Of a stretch of 64,000 bases of DNA, positions 24,201 through 36,603 are shown in pieces (position 1 is the stretch's first letter; each line of letters begins with the position of its first letter). Made by a program: the position numbers and the translations under genes. The stretch spans positions 43,402,890 through 43,466,889 of the forward strand of contig JAVMKO010000003.1 in the NCBI GenBank assembly GCA_032164245.1, written 5' to 3'. This DNA comes from Sternotherus odoratus. Lineage: Eukaryota > Chordata > Testudines > Kinosternidae. A model generated the notes under the pieces. It saw nothing but the letters and a program-made list of their open reading frames with translations. It searched no databases and was not told the origin of the DNA.

Positions 24201-25284
24201 CCCCAGAAGATCGATATAGCTAATGCAGAAGTTCGTACAAAGAAGCTCACTATCCCTATTTTCTGCTTTTTTTCCTGTCTTCAGGCATAGGAAAAGGAAG
24301 AATTAGAAGCTGGAAAGATGAGACCCAGATTCCATGTGTCCAACAAGAAAAGCCATAGAAAACTGGAAAATGGAGGCAGTGACTCAGTTCTTTTCTTCCT
24401 TACTATGGCTTATGATGCCAAGTAGGATCTTGTAAGAACCATTTTCTCTTTGCAGGACAGTGATGTCTAATATGCTATAGAATCCATATTTATCAGGTCT
24501 TTATGCTTGAAAAAACACTAATGATGCTTTCTTCATATTAATCAACTCAAGAGTCAAAAGATTAATTGCAACCATTTTTTGAAATACACATTATGTATGT
24601 ACACTATACCACCTATTTACAACCCTCATTATAGAGAGAGGAAAAAAACACATACTGAATATACCATAGTACAAGCTGAATGAGTTGACCATGAAACTGC
24701 TTATACAAATACATATAAAATCAGACCTTATGCCTACAACTATCTTATATTACTACTTAAATAATCTAGTACTGACTTTGTAATCAGTGCTAAGGTGTTA
24801 AGTTTCTTGATTTCGTACTGCCAAACGTAATAGCTACTTATAAGAGTGTTCTTATAGTGCACAAGAAAATATTTGTGGTTACACAAAACTAAGTACAGCA
24901 GCTATTGGCTTTTATATCCGGATGCCCTCAAAGAGATAAGGCAGCACATTTATCCAATAAAAAGTGACAAATTATATTTTTGTTAGATATATACACGACA
25001 TCCTATGCATCTTTCAAGGAAGCAATCTACAGATTAAAAGTAACAGGCTACCGCTTCATACAATTTAAGACGCGGTAATAGCCACACAAGAGGCTTCAAG
25101 TCATTATCGTCTTTTAAGATGGCCAGATGTGGGGAAAACAAAAACAAAAAACCCTAATATTACCAGGCAATTTCATCTAATAGTTTTATACTAAGGTGCT
25201 AAACGGAAAAGAACAAAAAAAGCAGAAATCGTTATTCTGCAGTGAAGCAGGCATAAAATGAAAGACCCGGTTTTGCTTTTTTAC
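21276..25284. other. LMBRD1: Intronic, right end of the 20.5 kb LMBRD1 intron
   Basis: No gene found. It holds the repeat piece at 22660-22763 and a purine-rich stretch (about 22830-24400) with several short open frames that match nothing I recognise. The last 30 bases lead directly to the exon donor at 25281-25284. Confidence 0.45.
22660..22763 (+). repeat. 'AATTCTGC' repeat, tail of the family seen at 1669-2322
   Basis: The core motif 'aattctgc' recurs (22672, 22709, 22723) and the piece ends 'ggcacacaattccctccagtag', which matches the end of the C-rich repeat at 2298-2320. Confidence 0.55.
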
Positions 25285-25437
25285 TTTTAGAGGTCGCATG
25301 GCTCCACAGAACTTTGTCCAGCAGCTTTTCTCAATAAATTCCAGATGTCTCTCTCTCCTTCGAAGTGTCCTTAGCCTCTCTTCAAGTTGCTGTAGGTTCC
25401 GTCTGTTCCTTATTGGTAGAGGCCGACCATCTTTGCA
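25285..25437 (-). CDS. LMBRD1: LMBRD1 exon, cytosolic loop (CKDGRPLP...MRPLK)
   Basis: Coding exon of 153 bp, 51 codons, phase 0 at both ends. It starts CKDGRPLP, runs through a highly basic stretch with EERLRTLRRRERHLEF, and ends CGAMRPLK. This is the long charged cytosolic loop of LMBD1, predicted to be helical. The family protein reads SKDGRPLP...ERHLEFIENSWWTKFCGALRPLK, so the identity is firm. The donor is CTAAAA|GTAAAA (25281-25284 GTAA). The acceptor is a NAGNAG site (TAGCAG, 25438-25443). I chose the downstream AG because it keeps the length equal to the family; using the upstream AG would add one Gln (exon to 25440). Removal of this exon would keep the frame. Confidence 0.96.
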
Positions 25438-27246
25438 CTGCTAATCAAAATGGAGGTGTGAAAATAATGGAACAGTTTGTGAAAAAGTATGAAAAAAGAA
25501 TAAAATTTAACATCTGTATTGCAGGGTCTGGCAGCTCTATGAAGTCAGCATTGCATACAATACTCTAAATCCAATTTGTAAGAGACTAATTTCATTTTAG
25601 CCCATTTCTATTTTTAATACTTTCTTTCCAGCTGTCCATTTTTTTTTCTAGTCAATACAAAGTCAGCTATATTTCACATCTTTTCAAGTACATTCCAGAG
25701 CAGCACCCTTTAAGGACACCGCTGCATAAAAATTTCCACAATGAAGATCAGAACTGTCCCTTAAAACAGTTGAGTTGATCAGCCTTTAACAGTCAAATCC
25801 ATATTTGGAGATTTCTAGATCTGAAATTCTCAAGAACATTTAACTCCTTTGACCTTCAAAATGCTGGGCATGAGGATTTTAATACATCGGTCTGAGAGTA
25901 CTTAATACAGTATAGGAATTAAGCAAGCTGAATATACAATTTTTTAGTTGTGAATGCACAGTAATGAGTTGTATGAACACTATAAACAATAAATCACAAA
26001 AAAAGTATTGGGTAACGAACCAACAAGCTGATTTTAAACATCAGATAACCTGCCTCTTACAATTATAGGTTACATAAGGCAAGTATTTAAGGATTGACTG
26101 ACACTATACACATTTTTGATACAAAAAAATTAAAAATGCATTTCTTAATTCAGGGATTTTTCTTTTCTTTTTTTAAAATGAAGGAATCTTTAAACATTGT
26201 GATTATGGGGATCTCAGGTTTGCTGCACCTCTAATAGTTTTTACACCATTATAATTACAATTTTCTCCTAAGAAATGTAAACTTTTTAGAAGGATTCAGT
26301 AAATTTAGTGCTCTTAATAGCTAAGGAATTGAGATCTCCTTTTATATACACAAGGAGATACTACCCAAATCTATTCCACCAACATGCCTCAACTCTGACC
26401 TGGAAGGACCACCTATAAGGGAGAAAGGTGGCTCAATTTCCAGGCCCATTGAATCATGTGTCTTTCTCAAGAAATTGCCAACAACACTGTCAACTGAGAT
26501 GTGAACTCTACTCCACAAGAATCTGGCCTTCCAAAAAAATAAAAATCAAATCTGCACACAAGACCAAGTGCTACACACTTGTTTGCTACTACAAATTTTC
26601 AGTTTGACAATTTCAGCAATGAGAATACACTTTCTATTTAACACTTTCATGTAAAATACAATGGGGAATAACAAACTTGCAATTGAGAAAAATTTGAGGT
26701 AAAATCCTGGCCATCATCACTAAATACCAAAGAATATGTGGTCACAGTAAATGCCACTTTACAAATATAGCCTCTTTTAGAGACAGAGTAGTGGAGAGGA
26801 TTAGAGTTTTATATTGCCATATCCAGGATACACATTGATTAGGTGAGTGTGTAATAAATGTGACTAAATTTAGTGACAACTCTCTCAAACTAAATAGAGT
26901 CCTTTGCAATAAGTGAAGTATTTATGTAGTTTATATTTTTCATGGTTCTATAATATTTATTTTGTTCTGAGATCAACATCGGATTTATTTTTTCAGCACC
27001 TACAATGAACACCCAAGTTCATTTTTGTTAAGTATCACCTGTGAACAAAAACAGAGGCATTCACTAGTGCACAACTTTACAGTCTGGTTTCTGCTATCGT
27101 ACTGAATAAGTCCCAATACATGTAAGGAATCAATCATTTGGAAGAGAAATTAGAAATTGAGGGAACCGAACTTGGAAGAATGGCGAATATTAACCTCTGT
27201 CCAACGGACAATGTGAAAACGAGATGTTAAGTAACACAAACCAAAC
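25438..27246 (-). other. LMBRD1: LMBRD1 intron, 1809 bp
   Basis: Intron between exons 27247-27372 and 25285-25437. It is A/T-rich, with no recognised repeat. Its 5' splice site (GTTTGG) departs from the usual GTRAGT. Confidence 0.9.
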
Positions 27247-27372
27247 CTTTGATTTAATCCTTAGTATATGTTGTTCTACTTCTTCAATATCTTCAGTGTT
27301 CTCCAATCGTTCATAAGTAGGACTTCTAGTTCCTTTTATCAAGTTTAGAGGCAAAGCAGACATACCATAAGC
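27247..27372 (-). CDS. LMBRD1: LMBRD1 exon (AYGMSALPLNLI...RIKSK)
   Basis: Coding exon of 126 bp, 42 codons, phase 0 at both ends. It begins AYGMSALPLNLIKGTRSP, the motif just after a membrane helix in LMBD1, and continues with YERLENTEDIEEVEQH and ends RIKSK at the start of the cytosolic loop. The family sequence is nearly the same. The acceptor is GTTTTAG|GCT (AG at 27373-27374) and the donor is CAAAG|GTTTGG (27241-27246). The donor has T at +3 and no AAGT, so it is weak by consensus. The acidic and then basic loop residues are consistent with a cytosolic location. Confidence 0.96.
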
Positions 27373-28324
27373 CTAAAACAAAAACAAAAAAGTACATAAA
27401 AAAAGTTTGCTATAGAAACAGCTTTTCACTCTCAGCTGTTCTATATGTCACATCCACAAGGAGTCTCCCTGTCCTCCTATTCCTCATTGCTCGTTTATTG
27501 TTTCCAGAGGAATTCAGTAAGTTAGGAATTATATAAACATATACAACAGTCTTTGCAACAGAATGTAGTTGACAATCAATCATTTAGGTGGTTCTGGACT
27601 CCTACTAGTTAGGGAAAGCTTCAGAACCACTGTACAATTATGCTAATCATTTATACCAGTACTGAATGATAGTCCTGTTAGTGGTTGCCCATTTTTATTA
27701 CTCAAAAATGAAAACCTGAACTAAAGGCAGAGAATCCAGAAATCAGATGTACTGATACTCAGGTTTTAGAGGGAAAAATTAGTCCATATTTAAAGAAATA
27801 ATATGAATTCCATCTGTTAAGTGTGCTGACAAAGTTATTTGCTCATTACAAAAAAAATGGTATCTGATTTAAAGTCTAATGAGTAGATAAACCCTATACA
27901 TCTCAGAATGCCTTCTAATTTCCAGAATAAAAGTGGCATACATGTTATTTTCCAATTTAACATATAGAAAAGTTGTATTCTTATGCATACTGTCTTTCCA
28001 TTAGATACTTGACCAGTATGTAGTTAAGGCTAAAAGAGTCAATAAAGGAATGACAGAATGACTGTCATTTGTACATATGAAAACTACATCAAATTAAAAA
28101 AGCCAAAGTTTAATATTTTTTAGAAATATTCAGCTGAGATTTTCAATGCAATCCAGGTGATTTAGCTACTATCTTATTTTTAGGGAAGCTGTGTGACAAT
28201 GTCCTGGAGTAGAATTTTAACCAAGCTCAGAATCTGCACACTAGCTGGTGACCAATTTTCTAGAGTTCTCTGGATTCTGGAACATACGACAATGAAGTGC
28301 GATATGAGGGAACATTTTGCACAT
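27373..28324. other. Intronic, nothing recognised
   Basis: A/T-rich DNA between the exon and the outer MITE at 28325. I see no repeat termini or coding match. Confidence 0.45.
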
Positions 28325-29390
28325 CAGGGCTATGTCTACACTTACAGCTGCATGTAGAGTACAGGCACTACACATGTACCTACATATGACAGTGAAAGGC
28401 AGGCTGCATCCACACTTCTCACTGTGGTGCATAGCTACACGCAGCAGTAGAAGTCTCCCGCAGTGGGACACTACACTGCTAAAAACAGCAGCGTAGATGT
28501 GGGAAGCAGTGCTTGGGCACAGAACGAATTGTGTAGTGTATAAATGTATAGGGTTGCCAACTTTCTAAAGACAAAACCGAACACCCCTGCCCTTTCCCAC
28601 AAGCTCTGCCCCTTCTCTGAGGCCCCACCCCCACTTGCTCCATCCCTCTTCCCGTCAATCGCTCTCCCCCACCTCCGCTCACTTTCACTGGGTTGGGACA
28701 GGGGATTGAGGTGTATGAGAGCTCCGGCTGGCGATGTGGGCTCTGGGATGAGGCTGGGGAAGAGGGAAGGAGTGCAGGGGGGTATGGGCTCTGGAGTGGG
28801 GTCAGAAATGAGGGGCTTACAGTGCAGGAGGTGACTGTGTGTTAGGGCGGGGGGGGGGGTGGGTGTAAGAGCAGGTGGAGGATCCAAGCAGTTCTTACTG
28901 TGACTTCCTGGTAGTGGCTGCTGGGTCCCTGGGCACATTGGTGCCCAGGGAGTCTCCACATGCAGCACTCCTGCCTGCAGGCACCACCCCTTCAGCTCCC
29001 ATTGGCCGTGGTTCCTCACCAATGGGAGCTATGGAGCCAGCACTCAGGAGTGGGGAGTGCACAGAGTCTCCCTGGCCATCCATGCACCTAAGGGCTGCAA
29101 GAACCTGGTAGCTGCTTCTGGGAGCTGCATGGACTTAAGGCAAGAAAGGAGCCTACCTTAGCCCCAAGATCCCCCGCTACGCTGCTGACTGGACTTTTAA
29201 GGGGCCAGCCAGCACCACCAAGGGCCCTTTTCACCAGGCAGTCCAGTTAAAAACTGTAACCTGGCAATCCTATAATGTGGGATACTACTAGTCACCTAAG
29301 CCATACATCACCATCTACACTATTTATACCAGTTCTAAAAGGGCATGCAGTGTCTACTCTGCACACCGCTATAAGGGTAGATGTACCCTG
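28325..29390. repeat. Outer MITE with CAGGGCTATGTCTACACT-type termini
   Basis: The left end is 'cagggctatgtctacact' (28325-28342). The right end 'agggtagatgtaccctg' (29374-29390) is a diverged reverse complement. The element is split by the inner element at 28551-29270. Without it the outer unit is about 350 bp, a usual size for such MITEs. No convincing target duplication. Confidence 0.6.
28551..29270. mobile_element. Inner TIR element (GGGTTGCCA ... TGGCAATCC), 720 bp
   Basis: The termini are inverted repeats with one mismatch (gggttgcca at 28551, tggcaatcc ending 29270). They are flanked on both sides by TATA (28547-28550 and 29271-29274), compatible with a TA or TATA target duplication. 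The interior is rich in 'tgccc/gggctctgg' sequence and holds an inverted pair AGCTCCCATTGG / CCAATGGGAGCT (28994-29030). I recall this as an abundant reptile DNA element. The superfamily is not certain. It carries no transposase; the open frame at 28471-29022 is a composition artefact. Confidence 0.75.
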
Positions 29391-32249
29391 AGGAGGCAAG
29401 ATTTTAACATACAAACGTAAACAGGTCAGCATAAGTATAGGCAGGAAGAAAGATTACTGAGACAGGCAAATCAGGAGACCCCTGCAGGGTCTCAAGCAAG
29501 CCAATTTTAAAGCCTATTTATTCTTTATGTGATTAACTTGTATTATGTACATATGTACGTTTTTTCTCAGAGCCAGAAGGATAGAAATATTTCCAGTTCT
29601 TGTGCTTGCAGGGACTCAACACTGTTTGGTTTTGGTAAGGTCTCTACAACTTAAACCTTCTCAGCTTTCCCTGAGTAGGCTGGGAAAATAGAATTTAGAG
29701 GATGCAACACAACTTCAAAAATCTGAACAAAAGGAACCTAATTCCACAAAAAGGTGAACAAGACTGAGAACAAATTGCTCTATGAGCAACTTATGAGTAC
29801 TGCACACTGACAGTGCTAAAGCTAATTTCCTTGAGAATTAATATGCCACATAGGCCTCAGGGAGCCAGACAGTGACTTCTGTACTGACTGACATGTTACT
29901 ACAAAATTCTTAATAAAATGATTTGTTTAAAGGCAAAATGAGTAAATCAAGTAATGTCCTTAAGCACAGCAAATACATTTCACTAAGTCTTTATTAGAAT
30001 AATGTTAATCACCCTAATCTATTTGACAATTCTAGCACCACAATGTTTTGTTTGCTTGCATTCATATCACCTGTAGGCAGCGGCACCTAATAAAGTGGTT
30101 CATAGAGACTAGAGTAGGCTTTGAGTGATCTGCTCAGAATCTAAAAAGAATTAGATCACAGCTGACAAACATCCCCACCTCCCTCCCCCATAAGGACTTA
30201 TAAATTCTATTAAACAAAACCATCTACAGTAACACCTTTTGACTATTTCTAATACTACTACAAATGCCAACAAATCATCACTGCATACAGACTGCAGAGG
30301 TACACCCACACCACTTTCTTTACCTAAAGGAAAAAACCCACCAGAATATGCAGTTTCAGTCTTTACATTCAGTTTTATACTAAGGAGCCTATTCTTTAGG
30401 GGCAGAAGTCTCTGACACCAAAAAATAGGCAAAGGAAGAATTTCGTGCTCTCCAATCATCCTAGGAGATTTTATTAACTGAAGCCCAGCTAATACAAATA
30501 TTGTGTTTTCACAGGCCACTCAATCACATGAAATTCTGCCTGCTACAAAATTTAGCACTGTACTTAAACAAGCATTCACCTTAACACTATAAAGGTCTTT
30601 ACACTCTGAGAATCTCTGCAGCCCCTAGGGGGTAACAGACCCTACAGTTCACATGCCTTGCCTGAAAGTTCATTTTGTTACCTCAATTTCCAACTATAAA
30701 GGTCACAGTTCCAGGTTCTTTATTAATGACCACTGACTTCTCCCCCTCCCCCCCCCCTATAAACTCTTACCATAATCAAATTAAATTAAAATATATGGTA
30801 TATTCAATAAAATTGAGATATACAATAAAAATATAAATGCTAGTTTCCCCCAGCTGAGAATGTCTCTCCTCCCAAATATCTGTAAAACATTCAATATACA
30901 TGCATCACTAACTTCATCAGCCATATACCTTCCAGTAATATCTGACCTCCCTTACCTACAAATCCTTTGGCTACTTTCTTTTTCTTGTCCTGACTTAGCT
31001 AGGAAGGTTTCCAGGGTAAGGAGGTTTCTTTGTAGTGGCTACCACTGAGAACAAAAAGTTTATCTACGATTATCAGACAATGCTTTCAAAGAAAACAGGA
31101 AATAATGGAGGTCCCATTCCAATGTGTGACCGGTGACAGTAAGTTTACTTTTAATGGCAACTCAAATCTATAAAGCAGCACATACAATACTGTACAAAAG
31201 AAAACAACAGACATGCTTCTGGACAATAATGATAAAATATTGTTAGGCAGACAAGAATCAAAGCTTATTGACACTAACAAATCGTATAATTCATGGAGGC
31301 TCTTTTATCTGGCTCCTCATTTCAAAGCAGCGATCACATCTAGGTTTTGTCCCTTTTGCTTGTATTGTTCTTTTCTTGGTCATTGAGGTGCTAATTCAGC
31401 GTGCCAGATCCAAGGAACAGAAAAAACACTCCACCCTATGTAAACCACAACTGTCTTTTCCAGGCTGGCTTTCAACTCAACAACATTTTCGTATTGCATT
31501 GTCCCATACCAGCTTCTTTCCCCCATCCCACACGGATACCATCAATAAATCCCTCCCTTACTTTGAAGCTCACATTTCGAGTTAACATTTTGTTTCACCT
31601 GAATTCCCACTACTCATCTATAGAGGGTCTGCTGCAGATTGGTTCTGCTGTCCATCTCAGTGGTTCACCAAGGAACAGTAGTATTATTTATTCATATAAA
31701 AAGGACATAAGTTTCAGAATTGAACAAGTATACACATAGCATCCAGATGGAGAGCAGTTTTTCCCATCACTTTAAGATGCCTCTACCATGGCTATATAGT
31801 AGCACCCTTTCTCTCAAAATCTTTTTATTTGCTTCCATGATCCAAGCCTAGGATCATGATTGACAAGCATGCCTATGCATTCCAGAATGTTTCACACTGA
31901 GTTCAGGTGCATTTAGTGCTATTCTTACCTCTAACTGTTCACTGTACTGTAGGGTAGGGACATAATTTATTCTTCCAAATCAATCAGAAGTAACTTATCC
32001 CCATTCTTAGGTTTATACATCTTGTACCAGGTTTCAGAATTTCACAAGCTCAAAGTTCTGAGCTGTTACAACATCTCCGCAGTCAAGGGTGGGCATACAC
32101 CAGTGGATGAAACAACAACAAATCAGTTCACGTATCAGTTTCCTTTATGTGAAAGGAATCACAATTAAATGAATCCAGAAACCCCAGAACATTTCAAACG
32201 GTAAAAGAGAATGGAAATGGAAGCAAAAGTTAGGAACAAGCACACTTTT
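29391..32249. other. Intronic, nothing recognised
   Basis: Mixed intronic DNA with a C run near 30746-30757. The open frames at 30151-30519 (minus), 31268-31585 and 31401-31739 (plus) have no recognisable domain. Confidence 0.45.
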
Positions 32250-32555
32250 TTGTAACTGGTGTGTGAGGTATGTTGCTCATGAACACACATACCTAACTTG
32301 AATGGACATCAGATGCTCTGGTGCTGGAAGTTTTTCCTTCAATGGTATCCATAGGGGACCGGCTCGGACTATGGAGTAGCACACATGTGACTGTGCAAGG
32401 GGTGGCACCGGCTTCCCTCACCCTCCGTTCCTTCTTGCCAGGAACTCCAACAGTGGGGAAGGAGAGCAGGTCCCGGAACACACACAAGCAACATCTTTAA
32501 GAACACCAGTTACAAAAAAGGTAACTGTCTTTCTTCTTCTAGTGCTCATGTCCAT

Positions 32556-33429
32556 TTATGTTAAGGGACTCCCAAGCAGTACCAGCTGAGATGAGTTGAG
32601 CTCATGGAAATGAAGACTAACACAGCTCTCAAACCCAGCAGCATCTCTGGTCTGCTGGCTGATGACGTAGTGCGCCATGCACATGTGCACTGAAGACCAT
32701 GTCACGGCCCTACAAATATCCTGGATAGGAACGTGTTCCAGGAAGGCCACTTGAACTCTAATCACGTGGGCCTTCACAATAGGCGGTGGTTGGACATGTG
32801 TCTGCTCATAACTGGCCCGGATGCAATCCAGAGGTAATCCAGTTGGGGATCCTTTGAGAGGACATGGGTAGGCCCTTCTTCCTTTCTGCTGTTGCAACAA
32901 AGAACTGAGTTGATCTGTGGAAAGGCTTGGTATATTCCAGGTAAAACGACAAAGTATGCCAAACATCCAGAGTGTGCAACTGCCTCTCCTCAGCAGTTAA
33001 GTGTGGCTTAGGACAGGACACCAGAAGAAAGATGTCCAGATTGATGTGGAAAGGACACCATTTTCAGCAGGAAGGTTGGATGGGGTCACAGCTGTACCTT
33101 GTCCTTGTAGAACACCATATATGATGGCTTTGAGGTTAGGGCTTTCAACTCTGACACTCATCTCACCAATGTAATTGCTTCAAGAAAGGCAACTTTCCAT
33201 GACAGGTAGGAAAGGGGTCAAGAGTCCATAGGTTAGAAGGACAAGCCTGTGAGCACCAAAAACTGAGGTTCCATTGAAGGACCAGGTTCCGAACTGGTGG
33301 GAAGAGCCTCTCAAGGCCACTTAGGAAGCTGATTGACATCACATGTGAGAATACAGAATTCACCTGGACACGTGGGTGAAAGGCCAAAATGGCTGCTAGA
33401 TGAACCTTGATGGAAGACAGGTTCTTCAT
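32556..33429 (-). pseudogene. DIRS tyrosine recombinase, decayed (copy c)
   Basis: The N-terminal core-binding part is read at 33429-33163: SSIKVHLAAILAFHP, VFSH, FLSGLERLFPP. The catalytic C-terminal part is at 32966-32556: VKAHVIRVQVAF keeps the H-x-x-R box and AVTWSSVHMCMAHYV keeps the final Tyr. Different frames are needed, so at least one frameshift lies between. The central region with the first catalytic arginine (the ARRV motif of intact copies) is not readable. It is inactive. Confidence 0.75.
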
Positions 33430-33981
33430 CCATGCAGTTCATCCTAGACTACCTGCTTAATCTGAACACTTCAGGGAGATGGTCCATTCTGATGCCCAGT
33501 GGGAGAACCTTGTCCACTTTACCAGATAAGTCATTCTAATGGAAGGTTTTCCTACTCTCCAAGAGGACCTGTTGTACCTCACTAGAGCAAGTCCTTTCCT
33601 CTGGGGTCAGCCTCGTACCATCTACGCCATCAGGTGGAAGGAAGCAAGCTTTGGGTGTGAGAGGTCTTGGCAGTCAGATAGTGAGCAGGGGGAAATTACT
33701 GCCAGATCCCTCAGTATGACAAAACAGTGTTGTTGCAGCCATGCTGGTGTGATCATGACAACCCATGCTCTGTCCCTCTTGATCTTTGACGGGACCCTGC
33801 TGACTAGCGGCATCAGCAGAAATGCATCAGGTCCTCCAACCATGACAGGATAAAAAGCATCAGAGAGGGCACCCTTGCAGAGACCCTACAGGGAGCAGAA
33901 CTGATGGCACTTCCGAGGTGGACTTATTTGCCACCAGATGGAACAGGAAGTTCCCCACCTCTGAAAGAGCATCTGGACCAC

Positions 33982-34221
33982 TCACGGAAGAAGCGACCAC
34001 TCGCGAGAGAAGAACCTGCTGAGGAAATCCGCCAGCATATTTTTCATGCCGGGTAGGTGGCAGGCCTTCAGGTGGATTGCATGGTGGATGCAGAAGTCCC
34101 ACAGATGGAGTGCTTCTTCACAGAGCACTTGAGCACACTCCCCCTTGCCTGCCTGTTTGGCCTGGAGGGGTCTTCCTGCCACACCTATCAGACTGCCCTG
34201 AGCTCCTTGACTTATGTGCAA
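33982..34221 (-). pseudogene. DIRS RNase H, C-terminal remnant (copy c)
   Basis: The minus-strand frame contains HAIHLKACHLPGMKNMLADFLSR, read here as 'HLPGMKNMLADFLSR', the conserved end of DIRS/LTR-type RNase H (H-LPG-N-x-x-AD-x-LSR). The aspartate and His-Leu-Pro-Gly are present. The upstream catalytic aspartates are not in this frame. Confidence 0.75.
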
Positions 34222-34666
34222 TGCCAGCTCCTCTGGGGATCAAGTCCCTTGGGTTTGCATCTTGCCTAGGTGCACCTCCCTGCCCCCAGCCAAGTTCGGA
34301 GGTATCTGAAATCAGGGAGACCGAGGGTGTGGATTCTCAGACAGTACTCTGGGTGAGTAAGACTGTGCTTGGGTCAGTCCACCACTGCAGAGAGGTAAGC
34401 ACCCTTGGTGGAATCATGACCATCTCGTCCAGGTGATCTCTTGCTCGGGGAATAGACTGTTAGCCACTGCTGGAAAGGGCTACAGCCTGAGGCTCACATG
34501 GCAAACTACTTAAGTGCACACAGCCACGTGGCAGAGTAGTCAAAGGCAGACCTGGGCCATGGTGAGAGGGAACAGAGTCCAGCGATAACATCCCTCATCT
34601 TCCAGAACCTGTCTTGCGTCAGCAAGGCTCTGGCATAAGTGGAGTCAAGTAAAGCTCCAATTAATT

Positions 34667-35301
34667 CTATTCTCTGCACCAGAATGAATATTGATTTTTT
34701 TCTTCTTTACCAAGGGGCCCAGGGCATGGTAGGTGGCTTGCAGTATCTGGACTGGATCTTGGCCCTGGAGTTGCCCTTGACCAGTCAGTCATTGAGATAT
34801 GGATAAATCCAAATACCTTGACTTCTGAGGTAAGCAGCCACCACCGACATGCAGTTGGTAAACACCCTTGGTGCAGCGGCCAGCCCAAAAAGGAGCACTG
34901 CAAAACTGGTACTGAGTGGAGCCTACCATGAAATGGAGAAAATGTCTGTGTAATATGTGGAAATATGCATCCTTCAAATCAAGGGCAGATAACAGTCTCC
35001 CAGATCAGGAAGGGGGATGATGGAGACCAAGGAGCCCATGTGGAACTTCAACTTCTTGAGATATCTGTTCAGGTCTCGCAGGTCCACGATGGGTCTTAGC
35101 CCCCGTTTGGCCTTTGGAATCAGAAAGTAACAAGAGTAAAACCCTTTGTCCCGTGGTGTAGAGGTACTTCTTCCAGAGCTCCCACACGCAGAAGGGCCTG
35201 CACCTCCTGCCGAAGCAGGTTTTTATGAGAAGGGTGCCTGAAGAGGGACGGGTGGTGGGAGGGGGAACAGAAGTAAACTGGAGGACATAACCCTGAGCCA
35301 A
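34667..35301 (-). pseudogene. DIRS reverse transcriptase, frameshifted (copy c)
   Basis: Three overlapping frames give successive parts of the polymerase. 35301-35005 has GYVLQFTSVPP. 34977-34789 has MKDAYFHI, QYQFCSAPF and then a C-T-K-G-V-Y-Q segment (cf. the family's PFGL..APRVFTK). 34903-34667 continues to FIHISMTDW, where the family has Y-x-DDW. The first catalytic aspartate of that box has changed to Thr. The need to switch frame twice shows at least two indels. Confidence 0.75.
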
Positions 35302-36545
35302 GTTTCTGAGGACTCCTAGGTCTGTAGATAGAGGCCCAGGCAGGGGGGAAAATATGACAGGTTGTTAGAGAAACAGTGAGAAGCAGGATCCAGACTGGAA
35401 GGTGGCCCTCTGGTGCATCCTCAAAATGCCTTCTTTAAACCCTGCTAGGTGTGGGTAGAACTGGACCTTGATGAGGTCAAGGGCTGCTGGCTCTGACAGT
35501 GCTTGTAGCCCTTGCCATCTTCATGGGCTGACTGCCAAAACTCTGTGGCTCTTACTGCTTAAAGTGCTTCGAGATGAGCCAGAGGTATAGAGGCCAAGAG
35601 TCCTTCAAACTATGTAGTTTGATATCTGTTTGCTCCATGAACAGGCTTTGTCCATTGAACACGAGGTCCTGGATGGACTACAACCAGTGGAGTGACCAGA
35701 GGACTGCAACCATCCCACTTTCCTCATCGACATGACTGAGGCCATAGTCCAAGTCATGGAATCTGCAGCATCTGAGGCCACCTGGAGGGCCACTCTAGTT
35801 ATCACTTTGTCTGAAGATCTCAGGAGAGAATTCCAGGTGATCCTTGATGAGGGCAGAGTTGGAAAACTTAGCCAGAGAGTGCCAGATGTTGAAATCTTAT
35901 TGGCCAATCAGGGCCTGAAGATTGTCCACTTGTGCTGTAGGCTTGAAGATTAATATATTTTCCCCACAAATAAATTAAGCCTCTTAGTCTTTATTTTTTG
36001 GGAATTGCTCCCAGTTGGCCCAGTCTTTCCCACTCACTGACAGCCAACACCACCAAAGAGCTTGGGGCAGGATGTGTGTAAGTATTCACACCCTTATACA
36101 GGCAAATATTTGTGCTCTGCCTGCTTAGAAATAAGGGTAGGGAGGAAGGAACTTGCCACAATGATTTTGGCTATCCCTTCATACACCAGCAATGCTACCC
36201 TAGCTGGGGCCAACGAGCCAAGTACATCCAAAAAAGGGGGAAGGAGTCCAAGGGCTCCACCAGCCCCTCAGCTTTCAGACTCATGCTTGAGGCAACCCTC
36301 TTCAAAAAAAATTCCTGGTGGACCTTAGTGTCATCATTAGGATCGTGGGTGGGGCCCCAGCAATGGACTCATCTGGTGATGAGAAAGAGGAAGGAAGTGC
36401 AGGTGGTTCAGTCACTCCTGAGACCTTTTCCGCAGGACTCTCCCTTAAGTTCGGGAGTCTTTTGTATGGTCACATCTGAGTCCAAATATGGGAGAGAGGC
36501 CATGGCAAACCGCTTGCTCACGGCACCCTGAGCTGACCTATGCCC

Positions 36546-36603
36546 CTGCCACCATTAGCCCAGTTTAAGAGCTGCAAAACAAATGCAGACTGGCTGTACT
36601 CCA
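36546..36603. repeat. 58 bp exact direct repeat, copy 1
   Basis: Identical over 58 bp to 37020-37077; the start-to-start distance is 474 bp. The flanking bases differ on both sides (c versus g before, g versus a after). Confidence 0.97.

Noticed and set aside
25365..25568. 67-codon plus-strand frame
   Set aside because: It is antisense to a conserved LMBRD1 exon and has no family match.
28471..29022. 183-codon minus-strand frame
   Set aside because: It crosses the junction of the outer and inner MITE and is Pro/Ser-rich; composition artefact.
36062..36531. Overlapping plus-strand frames of 88 and 139 codons
   Set aside because: They are antisense to the decayed DIRS gag region on the minus strand.
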